In this document: in pieces, positions 1 to 12,200 of the stretch | Layout of the letters: the number at the start of each line of letters is the position of its first letter | Position numbering within the stretch: the first letter of the stretch is position 1 | Assembly (NCBI GenBank): GCA_031001845.1 | Contig: JARNGD010000007.1 | Coordinates: forward strand, 62,001-126,000 | Length of the DNA: 64,000 nt | From: Achaetomiella virescens | Taxonomy: Eukaryota; Ascomycota; Sordariomycetes; Sordariales; Chaetomiaceae | Direction: 5' to 3' | Notes under the pieces: model-generated | Database searches by the model: none | What the model saw: only the letters and a program-made list of their open reading frames with translations | What the model was told of the DNA's origin: nothing | Made by a program: the position numbers and the translations under genes

Positions 1-1356
1 TTCCAGCTGGTTTGCATGCGTTTGGCACTCTCTGGGACTTCTAAGGCGGCCCGACTTCTCGCCGGGGTCACGCCTTTGTCGGTGATACTACTACTTACGT
101 TACATGCATTGCATTGGGGAGTCAGCATTTGTTCAGTAGAGTCGAGGTTTTTTTGTGATACAGACAGGAGAAAGCATGGGTCAAATCAGGAATTGCAAGC
201 ATGATAGCCGCGGGATTAAGGAGGATGGGCTCATTGTTTAGTACCCAAAAAGGCGCGTTTGAGAATGATCTAAACCATTCAAACCCCCATTCCAACAAGG
301 GAATCCGAAACACAAGCGGCAGCCCTATATGCATATCGCTTTCTTTCCCCGTCTCAACCCTGCTCCTACGGATCAGGCTTTCTTTCCGCTCCCAGCGGAA
401 GCACAGTCACCGTCATATCGCGTCAAAGATGCCTGCAGTCGGGCCGGCACCGCAGCACGCCAGACCTCGACATCACCCTCGGAGTCAAATCCAGCCTAAC
501 TAACCCGTGACGCTAACATCGTTGTTGGACTAGCCCCATGGAACCTGGGCAACGGCGCCGTCGATCGAACCACCAAATGGACGGCAAGGGTCCCCATTGA
601 AACTCCAACGCATGCTCTAATTCCCGCTCCCGACCCTGTCTCGAGAATGGTAGACGGTCCTTTCCGCTTATTTCCTGATCTGTCATGTTCCGCACCTGCC
701 GGGGTCTGGCCCGAAGTTGCCGGTCAGTGAGGGATGGGCTTTGCCACAGCCGCTCGCTAACCCGCAAACCGGGTTACGTGGAGCTTGGCGTTTTGGTCCA
801 GCCTCGAGGGAGGGGGGTTTCGCTTGTTCGAATAGGATGTCGGACCGTACTTTGTGGGCAAGTTTAAATTTAAGGGACACGGTCCCAGCACGCGACTGAT
901 GTCCGACGCTTGGGAACATCATTCTTTTCCTTCTTTTCCTGCTTTCGCTTTTCTTGTATATGCATTCGAGGTTCTTTGTATTCTCAAGACATTTGTCGGC
1001 TTCCGTTGAGCTTTGTATGCTTAATACAGCGTGGACATGCCGCTTTCCGTCGCAATAATTACATAACTTTAGATGTTTGTACAGGGCTACTGCTAACCTC
1101 CAAGCCCCTCCTCACTATGAGATTTTGAAGCTCAGAAAGAAACAAGAGAGGAGATGAGCACAACTAGATTAATCTTAACAAAAGCGGGAGATCGGAGGCA
1201 GCCGTTGGAGGAAGGCATCGGCTGTCTAAAAAAATTTGCAACGCGAGCCTACCTTATAGGAGATGAAGAGCACGCAGTTTCAAGTAAAATCTTGAGTTCA
1301 GATAGAGTGAGGCTTCTTGCTAGTAGGTCCAGCTTTCCCTACTAAAGGTAGTACCA
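1..1356. other. Gene-poor left flank
   Basis: No open frame here shows a recognisable domain or a convincing exon structure. Short frames on both strands have unbiased composition. The segment ends at the TA duplicated by the transposon at 1359. Confidence 0.5.
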
Positions 1357-1358
1357 TA

Positions 1359-1399
1359 ACGTACATTATAAGCGAGTCGTGGGTATAAGTGGGTCGTGG
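1359..1399 (+). repeat. Left terminal inverted repeat of pogo-like element
   Basis: Starts ACGTACATTATAAGCGAGTC directly after a TA; pairs with the repeat at 2426-2466 with two mismatches over 41 bp. Confidence 0.92.
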
Positions 1400-2425
1400 C
1401 CTTTCCACTACCTTACAACAACTATCTTCAATTGCAACACAACAACACTAGGAACCAACAATAATTACATCAGAAATAGCTAAATTAGATGATTCTGCGG
1501 CCTCCTAGCAAGTGCGCGCATTATGGCCAGGCTTGCCGCACACCCCACAGCACCGAACCTTCGTACGAGCCGCTCCTGAACCACCACCATCCGACTGCAT
1601 TTCTTGCACTTCCTCACCGCCTACGACCTTCTGGTCTAGTAGATTGTTTGCATCTTGCACGGTAAGTGATCCTCCAAGCCACAGACGTGTCTTTTTAGCC
1701 CTCCGGCGCTTGCTTAGTGCCTTATTGGCCTTGCGGAACGAAGAGACCTCGGCCTGAAGGAGAGCCACCTGCTGCATTACAGCCGTCGTACCTTTAGCAA
1801 GCTGGTCCACAGCAGCCAACAGCGAAGTTGGGGAGCTATTTTGGTGGTTGGCAATGCGAGTCTTGATGAGCGTTGACTGCGCCTCGGCTTCTCGAGGGTT
1901 GTATAGGGCCTGGAAAACCTAAGGTTGCATAGTGCTAGGCAATAAACTACTCGCCAATGATCCTTGGATCCTCGCATTTAGCCCTCTAGTAGTCGTATCT
2001 ACGCGCTTAACGCGTATAGAGCTCTGGCTAGCGTTTGACGAAGTTAGAGACCTAGAGCTTGCCGACAGGGGCGCATCTCGCGCGCGTAGCAGTTGGTTGG
2101 CCATATCTTCCACACCACGCAATCTTGGTGGAAAAGATCGCGCAGATAGGTTAATGATATATTGAACAATAGCCTTCTCTTCAGAATTGGTGAGCCGGCG
2201 CGAGTTTGGCGTAGTGTCGCGTCGTGCAGGCCGACCAGCGCGTCGGTCACGGAGGGTTGAAGCTGGTACGTCATAGAGCTTAGCTACGGCTTCAAGCCTT
2301 AGTTGCTTGTCGTTTCGAAGAGCTTCAAGGGCTAAGATGATCCTGGCTTTCTTTGAAGGAGGAGGCATATTGCGTTGTAGAGAAAACTGATGTTGGTTGG
2401 AAAGATGGCGTGTCGCGCAAGAAAG

Positions 2426-2466
2426 CCACGACCCGCTTATACCCACGACTCCCTTATAATGTACGT
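2426..2466 (-). repeat. Right terminal inverted repeat of pogo-like element
   Basis: Its reverse complement starts ACGTACATTATAAGGGAGTC and is followed on the plus strand by TA at 2467-2468. Together with the left repeat it defines a 1108-bp element. Confidence 0.92.
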
Positions 2467-2468
2467 TA

Positions 2469-4822
2469 AATATTGACAGAATATAGCCTCTAATTTGATC
2501 TACTAATAACCAAGATAAGAGGTGTAGGGCGGCACTATAGTTATATGGGAAACGAAGGGCTTATACGAGATAAGGGCCAGAGTGGACGAATCAGATGTTG
2601 TTGCATTGATGGGCTCAAATGTAGGGAAAATTGGGGGATGGTGTATTGTCTATGGAAGTGTTGTGTTGAGTTGAAGTTGAAGAAGTGGAAGATGGGCGCA
2701 ATGGCTACTTAATAGCCATTGCGGGCAACAAACGCAGGCAAAGCAAACGCAGGCGAGGCGGTCTGCAAACTCAGGAGGTCAACGACCCCGTTTGCAACAG
2801 AGGCTGAATATCATGCGGCATAGCTGGCACTGTGAATTCTCCGCATTTAGCTGCAAGGCTTGGTAACGACCAAAGTTGTACTGCTCGGCCACGGCTTGTT
2901 TGGCAAAGGCTAGCTTTGCGTTGCCGAAAATACCTTCGCAGCGGTCGCAGAGATCCGCCATTGAGACTTGACAGTGCGCAATGGGTTCCTGGGGAGGAGA
3001 TCGCGACTTCTTGATTGCAGCGGTCTCTCCCGTAGGACACGGCAGACACCGCCCTTACAGGCTGCCATGCTGCACGTTCTACCAATAGCAACGTCTTAGT
3101 GCATACAATCAATAGTTAACAGCAGGACTCAGCAGTCTGCGCCGGTAAGGATTCAATGCAGAGTGTCACGACTCAGGAGACTTGAACGAATAACCATTGA
3201 CAGCTCGAACGAGAGGCCCCAAATGGAAAGAACCGCGTTCAGGCGGGCATTGATACGAGCCAATGGAAGAAATTGGGAGGAACAGAGTCACCTTCGTCTG
3301 GTGGGGGCATCGTTCGCCCAGCTGGGTAGTGCCGTGGAAGTACACCTACTGAAATATCAACCCCTACTCGCGCGCCTCTACGCGGCACCGAAAGCTACGT
3401 GTCACCGCGTGTGTGGGCTCTCATCGCCGTGGCGGCCCTGCACTGGGTTGCTATGGTGTAGCTGATGCATCTCAATTGGCCCATTTTGACGAAGGGGCGG
3501 ACTACCCTTCAAAGTCTCCGACTGCGCCCAAAGCCTATGGCTAACACCGCCGGCTCCTCGTCACGCTCGATGGAACAGCTCTGCTCCAGCTCCAGGCTGT
3601 TTACCCATTCGCTCTTCTTCTATGGTATTGACATTTTTCTACAGATCTTCATGCCTTGGGTCCGCGTTGAAATCTCTTCATTGGCACTGACAATGAAGGC
3701 ACTTTTATTTGTCCTCCCTGAGATCCGCAAAAGAAGTCGACGACTTCCAATGGGGAAGCTGAAGGCGATAGAGGAGGACGTCAAATACACCTTGGGTGTC
3801 ACGAACAGAGGGTCGTTGGTCGAGTCAGAGCTGCGGATAAATGTCTCCATTGTGTAAAATCATAAGGTGGGGAGGAAGGAAGAGAAACTGGAAGAGCTCT
3901 CGTGATGCAGAGGTTTAATTCCAGGCAAGCGCACCTCGACAGCGGGTGCACCTCAACGGCAGGCGCCACATAGTGTCACATTGGGCCGGCCTGGTTCTTC
4001 CCGCCATGACGTGGCGATATGTGACCACGGCAGTGCGAGCCGTGCTGTCACAAGCACGGTGAGTATTTCAAGGTCAACGGCATGCCCACTCACTGTTGAG
4101 AATGACAGGCAGATGTATCAATCAACTCATTGAGCCTACTGCCCTTTTAAGTGTGAAACCGTGATTTCGTGGCTGTTGGACTTCCAACAGGTTTGACTTA
4201 GCGCTCGAGGATGTAATATTTGAAGTCTCAAAATCTGGACGTGGTAATCCCAAGTATCGTGGAGTTTCTTGTTGTAGTGCTGGATTACTGCCTGTGCGGA
4301 GATAGTGTTGTATTATTTATGTGGTCTACCCTACAGTTGTCACCAAATTCCCTGTTCCTGTTCATGTTACATATCCCTGCTTATGTCACAGCCTTCTAGT
4401 CCGGTATTAGAGGTTTGATCGCACGCACGCACCTGTCATCTAGCTCTTGCTCCCTTCGTAGCAATATCAGCTTTGTATGTGCGAGCTGACCAGACCTTGG
4501 GTGGTGCCCCTCACAGTAGTGTCGTCTCAACTCGTTGTTGAGCCACTCCTTCAACTCCAATATACCGCTAATACCTGAGGAGAGGCCGCCAGAACAAACC
4601 GCCTGTCTCGTATTTATATGGCCAATTGCCTCTATTTGTTCATTCCTTGCCCTTCTATCTCTGACTACCTACTAGTAACGGCGGGGTGAGGCAGCACTCA
4701 CGGCACCCTCAAGTAGCCCATCGACGTTGCATCAATCCATGAGCATCCCCGTTGGCACGACTTATCGTTTCATGTTAGTGTTATTTAATCTCCTGTCCAC
4801 AACTTGAGGTCTACACATGTAC
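2469..4822. other. Gene-poor spacer
   Basis: No supported gene. A short perfect inverted repeat (CAATGGCTA, five-base gap, TAGCCATTG) lies near 2699-2721. The open frames at 3163-3857 do not resemble a known family and have no clear exon boundaries. Confidence 0.4.
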
Positions 4823-6180
4823 TTAGAAAAATACTGGTTCCTTCTGCGACTCCTGATGCTGCCACCTTTTCTGACAGTACTGCGCCTCAATATCCGCCAA
4901 AATCGTGACCCAATTCATGAGTCGCTGTACGGCATTCTTGGTCCATGCCGCCAAAGCCTCGGATTCCATGACGGATCTCTCAATCTCCGAAACGCAGAGT
5001 TGCGGGTCCCTCTGTTTCTGGTGAATCACAAGTTCGCGTTGCAGCGCGTCAACGCCGGTCTTCACCTCGGGCATCACTTCGCCACTCAGCGCATCAATGA
5101 CGAGATCCTGAATGCCCTGTATCTGGCCAAGGCAGTCCAGACAGTCCGCGTCATCACCATCATCAGCAGTGTCTGCGAGACGATTCAGAGTGGTCGAGTC
5201 CTCCATGATGACCCTTGCCATGCTGCTCAAACGTTTCACCGCTTCCTGGAGCGCTATCATCCTCTTTAATGCCCGTAGCATGTGTTGTCCAATGCACCCA
5301 TGGTATTGACGGGAGCGGTCAAGCGTCTCGTGCAAGGCACGGCCTGCGACCTTGTACCGAGGCGTTTGGGGATCACGATGTCGGTTGTCCAGCAAGAATT
5401 GCGTGGTTCCTGGCGCTGTATCTGAGAGTGATCTGAGGTGACCGAGGGATTTGAGGAGGGTCTCAAGCGCTTCACCCAGCCGAGAGAGCGCCTTGAGGAG
5501 CTTCTGGCACCTTATTTCGAACGTCTTGACGTTTTTGATCAGCAGGGAGACGTTGTAACCTAGAGTGATGAGAGTCTTGTTCTGAGTGGATGGTGAGTGC
5601 CTGGTGGCGATCCATGAGCGGACGGAAATTTCCAGTCCCCGAACGGTGGCCAGCCACTGGATGGGCGAATGTTGAGCGGGGCGATGATGGTACTTTCTTC
5701 CCTCTCCAGACCCTTACACGAACTGCAGCACCATACTGTTGTTATGGTGCCAATCCGCGTCTTAGAATTTCGCGCTGGTTGTGGAGTCCTGCGGGACTCT
5801 CCGTCGATGAGTCGGAGTTCCTCGAGGTGCTCAGCAAATGAGACTGACTTTCTTCTCTCGTCAAATGCACACTTAATAGCGGGAGAAAGACTAGAAGTCG
5901 TTACCTCATTGAGGTACGTCCTGAAGTCGAGTTCCAAGTCGTAGTCTGGTCTTCTGCCGGGTCCGTGCCAGGGGTGCTCAGTGGCGGAGTAAGTCCTCCA
6001 CTGGACGAAAGATAGGAGAGCGTCAAAGTAAGAGGGTTTGGCCATAGTTGTAGCTTGATTGCCCTCTTTCCCATTCGTCGGCGGCTGTGTCGAGGGTCGC
6101 ATTGGGTGCGGTGAGTCTGCGGCCTCAGGGTCAATGAGATTGAGCTTTGCTGGCTTGCATCTGTGATAATCGAAGGACAT
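4823..6180 (-). CDS. Hypothetical helical protein, two exons, about 425 aa
   Basis: No family recognised. Exon 1 runs from ATG 6180 to 5737 (148 codons). An 80-nt intron (donor GTATGG at 5736, acceptor CATCCAG ending at 5657, branch-like CTCAAC) is in phase 0 and leads into an 834-nt exon 2 (5656-4823) that is open throughout. Exon 1 is rich in Pro, Ser and charged residues. Exon 2 is almost entirely leucine-rich amphipathic helix (for example KLLKALSRLGEALETLLKSL), suggesting coiled-coil or helical-bundle structure, with an acidic DDGDDAD patch in the middle. There is no signal peptide or membrane segment. This gene has no indels, which supports the model. The overall look resembles the fungal N-terminal regulatory helical proteins often found near NLR-like genes, but that is only an impression. 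Confidence 0.62.
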
Positions 6181-7102
6181 CAGAAAAGCAGGATGCTGCT
6201 TTATTAATACTAGATTGTCCAGATTGTCATGTTTGCATTGAAAGCCATTGTCTCGCAGTCAATAGTGGGAAACAAAAGGAGAACAAAGGTGGTGACACAC
6301 CCAAAGCATCTGAGAAGTTCACCTTGTTTCCATTCATCTACCTCTTTTGTATCTGGATAATCCGTGAACATACCACTTGAAGCCTCTACTCTGATCTATT
6401 ATATAAGCTGGCCCAAACTCTCGCGAGATCCAGCATCTTCCATCCCACATCCAGGCCCCAACTATGTCTCACCTCCACTAACAAGCTCACACCAAACCAT
6501 CCATTAATTTAATCACAACACGCTCCTTTGTCCATCAGCAAAGACCTGCAAGACTTCCTGCAGCCCGATCGAATACGAAGCCGCCGAGCAGCCGAGCAGC
6601 GACAAACAATGCAAGCGCTGCTCAGGGACCAAAAAGCTAGCAAGAAAGACTCGCCATACCTGGCTGGATGAATGCGACAGGTGCTGCCCGCAGGTTCTGG
6701 ACTGGGAAGCAACCACGTAGCGACAGAGGGAGGTGGGTGATCACTAACTGAAAGCATGCTAACACCCATGCAGGCTCGGACAACGAAGGCCACGACTAAT
6801 CCGAGCTTCTGGTGGAGTGGACCATGGGACTGGATGAGTGGGTGAGGAATCGGTAGGTCTCAGCGGACACTCAGAGAGGAAGGACGGTGGAACAAAGCCG
6901 GGAGGCAGGGGCCAGAAGGAAGGTAGAGGTGACAGCCAGTGGACACTGAAAGGCTGGCAGCTCGCTCGCAGTTCATGACACGTCTTGTCGTCTATAAATA
7001 CTCATCCCTTATTCCAACTCTCCTGTTCACAGACAAACTTTCGACAACATCATCTTAATTTCATACAAACATAATCAACAAGCTCCAAATCCCCAGATCA
7101 CC
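6181..7102. other. Intergenic region with promoter of the cysteine-rich secreted gene
   Basis: No gene seen. A TATA box (TATAAATA) lies at 6993-7000, 103 bp upstream of the ATG at 7103, followed by a pyrimidine-rich and A-rich leader. A second TATATAAG near 6398 has no convincing gene downstream. Confidence 0.5.
6993..7000 (+). promoter_or_regulatory. TATA box of the cysteine-rich secreted gene
   Basis: TATAAATA 103 bp before the start codon, the expected place for a strong inducible fungal promoter. Confidence 0.55.
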
Positions 7103-7491
7103 ATGAAGACCGTCGCTGCCGTCCTCCTCACCACTGCCACCGTTGCTTTGGCAGCGCTCAATATCGACTCTGATGTTAACCTGACGGTGCTTGCCAGCCG
7201 ACAGGAATGCGTCTACTCCTGCGGTTGCCAGGATAACAAAGAGGGCGAAGGCCCTGACCCGGACACTACCCCTTGCTGCGGCGCCGTTGACGGTAGCCTT
7301 GAGAACGAGGGCACTGTATGTAAACTGAATTGTTAGTATGTCTCAAGTCCAGCTGCTGACATCGTGAACCACAGCTCTGTGCTGCTCTCAACTTCAGCAA
7401 TGCGCAGTCATATGCCAGGTGCTGTGGCACGAGTGGCGGGTATGTCTGTTTCCAGAGCGACAGGAGCTGCCCGCCCGTGACTCTCAACTGA
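7103..7491 (+). CDS. Small secreted cysteine-rich protein (effector-like)
   Basis: Two exons: 7103-7315 and 7375-7491, with a 59-nt phase-0 intron (donor GTATGT, branch GCTGAC, acceptor CACAG). The 109-residue product begins with a typical signal peptide (MKTVAAVLLTTATVALAA) and the mature part has ten cysteines, spaced C-x3-C-x-C, CC, C, CC, C, C, compatible with five disulfide bridges. Size, secretion signal and cysteine content match fungal small secreted effectors or hydrophobin-sized structural proteins. It is not a hydrophobin: hydrophobins have eight cysteines, while this has ten with two CC doublets. A TATA box sits 103 bp upstream and the ATG context (ATCACCATG) is good. Frame is intact. 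Function unknown. Confidence 0.8.
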
Positions 7492-8129
7492 TGGACTGGA
7501 TGGATCGACCGAGTAGCGACCTGATTCCACAGACATGTACATAGGGTGCGTGCTCTGCGCTACAAGGTCGAACGTAGACATGTGCCCTCAATAATCCCGA
7601 GTCTGTTTACTGACGCTTTGTAATGACTCCTGATTGATGTTTAAAAAGATTGGTAAAAATGTGATTTTGGCAGTTGCAAACTTCAACAACTTGGTTAACT
7701 TCTTCCACTGTGAACAAGGAAGTCAAGCATCATATGATCCATCATCTACCAGCTTCCCCTGCCTAGCCTCGGTACTGTACCTCACTCCGCTTCCTCCGGA
7801 TACGTGCTCTATGGGTCACCGACACCTCCGCGCCATACCATCATCTGCCTTCGGTAATTCAACATCATAGTACTTATATCGTACGAGTGTGCGAGCATTT
7901 GGTACACAATCATAGCTACTGCCTTGTCGCTTCACCTGCACTGATCCTCAGAGGCCAAGAACGTTGAGAGCAAACCACCCCCCCAACCCTTTTCGTCCCA
8001 CACACACAACCGAGCAGCGTAGACAATAGCCAGGCTCAGCCCCTCACACGTAGGCTGAATTTCACCTCCGTAACGCACCACGACACGTATTCTGATATCA
8101 ATCCCGCCATCAACCCACCATCACGCCCG

Positions 8130-8343
8130 GGTAAGACTGTTCTCATCACCGGTGCCACCAAGGGAAATGGTCGTGCCATTGCTGTTTCTTAAGCCAAGGC
8201 AAGCGGAGCCTCATTGCAGTTATCGCCCGGGGCATGCCTGTGTGACCCACGCCGAGGCGCTCAGGGCGGCCGCCGACACGGGGCGGAACGATGTGCAGCT
8301 CCTTGCCCTGGAGTTTTACGTCACTGACTATGAGAGCATCTAG
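8130..8343 (+). pseudogene. Relic of a short-chain dehydrogenase/reductase
   Basis: The frame at 8130 gives GKTVLITGATKGNGRAIAVS, the N-terminal Rossmann strand and TGxxxGxG dinucleotide-binding loop of an SDR, followed directly by TAA. A second frame downstream gives HAEALRAAADTGRNDVQLL and then YVTDYESI, which fits the segment just before the SDR NNAG motif (normally DVTD). The catalytic Ser-Tyr-Lys region is absent. The fragment covers only about the first 70 residues of a roughly 250-residue family. Because the rest of the gene is missing, this is a true remnant and not only an indel artefact. Confidence 0.65.
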
Positions 8344-8344
8344 A

Positions 8345-9216
8345 CTTGTGTCACCTGACAGCGATGGTGAAGTGTTGGATGATGTTGACAACTTAAAGTT
8401 AAAGCCCAGGAACTCGGTGAGTGGGAAGGGTTGCAGCGGCGAAGCCTTGCCAACCGATATGTATGTAATGAGTCCACACCACTACCTCCATGCAGGGTGA
8501 GTTGATGTTCCCCAACGGCTAAGTGGCTAATTTTGATAGTTGGGCGTTTGCCAAACATGCTCTTAGCTTGAGATTGCCGTCCGACATCTCAGCCCTGCAA
8601 GTGTACGGCACAGGGTAATCTGTAGACGTGATATGTCTCACGTTCCCTTTTCTTGCAGATTTTCGTTCTTATATGTATTTTCCATCAGCCTATCCTATTT
8701 CTCCCTTTATTCGTCATTTCTATTCCTTTTCCTATTTCTGTTTCCCCACTTTCTCCTTTTGTTTTCTTCTGTCTTTCATCTTTGCTCCTTTCTCTTCCTC
8801 TTATAGTACCTACAGGAGCCAAAACCTCTGTCTCCACTTGGTCCCTCTTGTTGCTATTTACTCGTTGCTAAGGTGACCCCTTTTCTCTTGCACCCCACTT
8901 CCGCTGTTCCACTTGCCGAATATTAGTATTGGCATGAATGGGAAGAGGAAAGAAAAATTCGAGAACAGGAAGATAAAAGAGTAGACAAATAGGCTCGAGG
9001 GTTTATAACATTAAGCAATCGGTGTCCGGAACGCCACGCTCAACTACTTTGGGACAGAATATGGAATACAAGACAATACCAGATCCTTCAACGCACTTTG
9101 TATCCCAGAAGATGCATTCCCAAACATCCATTCCACCTCCCAAACAGAATGTAAAACGCCAAAGTGCCTTTACTCTTGACCTCCCAATGTGCCTAAACAC
9201 TCAGCGTAGGCGACTG
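8345..9216. other. Intergenic region, pyrimidine-rich
   Basis: No gene supported. 8640-8800 is strongly T/C-rich on the plus strand; its open frames are compositional artefacts. Confidence 0.45.
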
Positions 9217-12200
9217 TTACATCCTATGTTTCACCATCTTTGACAAGTATCGCTCCCTTCTCTCACCAAACCCAACCCCCAACCCCAAATTCCCTCCCGG
9301 CAAGCGGCGGCGAACCGGGCTCGAAACAGCCGACATATCAACCCCTCCCCCTCCCGCACCAACACCACTCTGCTGCTGATGCAGTACCCCAAAGTATCTC
9401 CCCTGTCCACCACTCTTTGGCGTCAACGTAACCGCACTCAACGGACTCACCAGATCCTCCACCCCTTCCTCCCCCTTCCCTCCCATCATGGGTGTGTCCG
9501 GACTGGGCAGCGCCACCCTCATATTCATGCCGTCCTCTGACTCAACTTGCTAGGCAACGGCCCCAAGGTATCCCTATCCCGTTCCTTCTCTCTTTCTGGC
9601 AGAGCTAAACCATGCGGCGCGACAAGCGTCATCTCAGCCGAGTAATTGGACCCCATCGTCGCGCTCGTGCTGCTTGCCGTGCTGCCGTCCGTCATGCCCT
9701 CTGGCTCCAACCCCTGCGGGCTGGCTGTAGCGAAGCGCTGCACGGGAAGGGGCGCGGAGATGGGCGCGGGGTGGATCATGTCGGTTAAGGGCTCGGTTTC
9801 TTCTGCGATGGGCGAGAAGGCGGGGAGGTTGGGGAGTTGGGGGCGGCGCGCTGACGAATGGGCCCGGGGAGGTGCTCGAGGAACTGCTGCCGGTAATGGT
9901 ACTGGAGATGCTGGGGCTGACGCTGCTGCTGATGACTTTGGGAGAGAGCGGGGAGAGGTCGCGACCATGGCTGTGGCGAGGCCGATGGCGACAGGGGTGG
10001 TCGGGGTGGGTGGAGGCTGGGTGTTGGCAAGTTGCTTATTCGCGGCCGTTGTGCTGGTGATGGGTTGGGGATTCGTGCGGGCGACGGTGCGTCGCGAGCC
10101 GTCGGAGGCGCGTGCCGATGGCTGGGACGGAGACATTCATGCTGGGCCTCCTTCTGTGTGACCGCGTTGGCGGCTTGGAATTCGCCACGCTCTTTTCTGC
10201 TTCTCTCTCTTTCTCTTTCCCACTTTCCTTCTCCTTTCCCTTGCGTTTCTGCCGCTCCTTCCCATTCTCAGTCAGTGGCTTGAGCTTAGACGCAACAAGC
10301 TCAAACTGCTTCAACATCGTCGGGTTCTGCACCAGCTCCTCCATCGTAACAGTCAACAAGCTGACATCGACTCCGGGGAGAATGACCTTCGGCAGCTCCC
10401 TGTTAAGCAGGAGCATCATCTGCGCCGCCGGGATCAAGCTTCCCCACAGGTCGAAGAATGCGGCATTATGAACCTGGGACTCCGGCACCCCCAAAGCCCT
10501 CGGGTTGAGGATCGACGTCCACGTATCCGAAATGACCGTCTGAATCGCTTTGATATGGTCCTTGCTCAGCAACCCCAAAACACTGCGGTCCACATGCACC
10601 TGGCACGAAGTCTGCTTCACCGGTAACGGAATCCTCTTGACCATAGCTTGGTACTGATGCCCGGACGGCACAACCGGCTGCATGATGTTTATTGACGCTC
10701 GTCAGCAGGCTGATTGTCGAACTGAGCATCCGCAACGCCTGCTCCGCGAAAGCCTCGGTAACCCGCTCGGTGCAGAATGTGATCGAGAGCTCAACCTTGT
10801 TGTGTGGGCGCTGGATGGACCTGACCAATAAGTCCGGCACATCCTGCGCCTTGGACTCGTGGATGGTGAACTTGCACGCAGCTGTGCCAAGATGAAACGA
10901 CTTGGGCTCGGCTGGGCTGATGGCCGTGTCCTCTAGCTGGTGTTGGACCAAAGTGCTGAAGCGAGTCCAATAGGGCCAGGGCGTGCATTTTTCGATGATG
11001 GTGAGGGTGCCAAGGGCTGCGAACGGGGTGCCGGATATGTGCTGCGCGATGTGTTGCAGAAGTGTAGCCGGAGTGAGCGGTGTCTGGTGGGGAACTGGAC
11101 ACGGATCGGTGTGATATTGATCGTAGGACCCATGACGCCGGCCACAGCATTCCCGCCAGGGAGTCGGAGGCTACGGCCGTCGATAATCTCGCCGAAGACA
11201 ACGTCTGAGGACGCGGAGAGGTTGGCGAGGACCATGGCCCAGGCACCCTTGAGAATTGTGTCAAAACTGACCCCCATGGCTGCAAGGAAGTCAGCAGCCA
11301 TTGGAGGGTTCCGGATCGTTCCGATCTCTGTCGAAACCTGGTATGGTTGCGTGTGCGCGACGATCTGGGTCATGGTCGCACCTTCCAGCAGCGAACGCCA
11401 GTATTCCTCCGCGCCATGGGAGTTCGCAACATGCGTCCATCGAACATAGTCGCAGTATGTCGGGCGCCTCGGGGGTTTCTGCGACCCATCGTACAACCTC
11501 TTCAGATCCTTCACCAACAGTGCAGCTGAAAGCTCATCATATTGCGCCTTGGACAGCCTCAGGATGAGAATCGACTGCTTTCCACCATCGAGAAACATGA
11601 ACTTGGTAATCGGCGTCTCAAACTTTACCGGCATCGCTTCATCGTTTCTGATGACTTTCTCCAGCGTGGTCGTTAGCCGCCGGGTCGGGCAATGCTGCCG
11701 CCGAAACTCGATGTCGCTGGTCCTGATGACCGCCTGGTAAACTCTCCGGTTGTACGGCACAAACGCAGTACGCAAGATGGGGTGAATCGCAGCCAGGATC
11801 CTGCAGGCCTCTTCGAGCTTCTTCGAATCCACCCCGCCAGTGAAGTTGAAGACGAGGTAATTGATATTGGTCCTCCCCTGCAGCATGCCCGTCTCGATGT
11901 ACCGGATCTGCGCAGCCGAGGCCTCCGCTGCGTCCGCAATCGCACTCCCATCCACCCCAATCCTGGGCGCAATCACTCTCTCAATGAACACCTCCTTGAT
12001 TGCATTCGGATTCATCGGCGGCGCCGGCGACACCGACGGCGTTGTCAGCGGAGCGGGCGACGGCTGCTGCGTGATCTGCGGCGACTCGTCGATGACCACG
12101 GCTCTGCTGAGCTCCGTCAACGTGACATCCTGCAGCACAGCCGCAATCGGCACTGAGATATCCTCACGCCTGCACGCCGCAACCAGCTGCGCAGCAACGA

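Larger units (their letters stand above)
1359..2466 (-). mobile_element. Internally deleted pogo/Fot1-like DNA transposon
   Basis: Terminal inverted repeats of 41 bp lie at 1359-1399 and 2426-2466 and differ at only two positions; both ends are flanked by TA (1357-1358 and 2467-2468), the target duplication of Tc1/mariner-pogo elements. On the minus strand, the start of the transposase survives from ATG 2370, with a psq/CENP-B-type helix-turn-helix (LYDVPASTLRDR near residue 30). From about 1920 to 1505 the frame matches a transposase C-terminus (FQALYNPREAEAQ, then a basic stretch) ending in a zinc knuckle, CGVCGKPGHNARTC. The DDE catalytic region between these parts is missing, so the copy is non-autonomous but could be mobilised in trans if an intact relative exists. 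The retained parts are open with no stop codons, so RIP mutation is not evident. Confidence 0.88.

Noticed and set aside
3465..3857. Open frames on both strands around 3465-3857
   Set aside because: The two strands overlap with equally plausible translations and neither shows a domain or exon structure.
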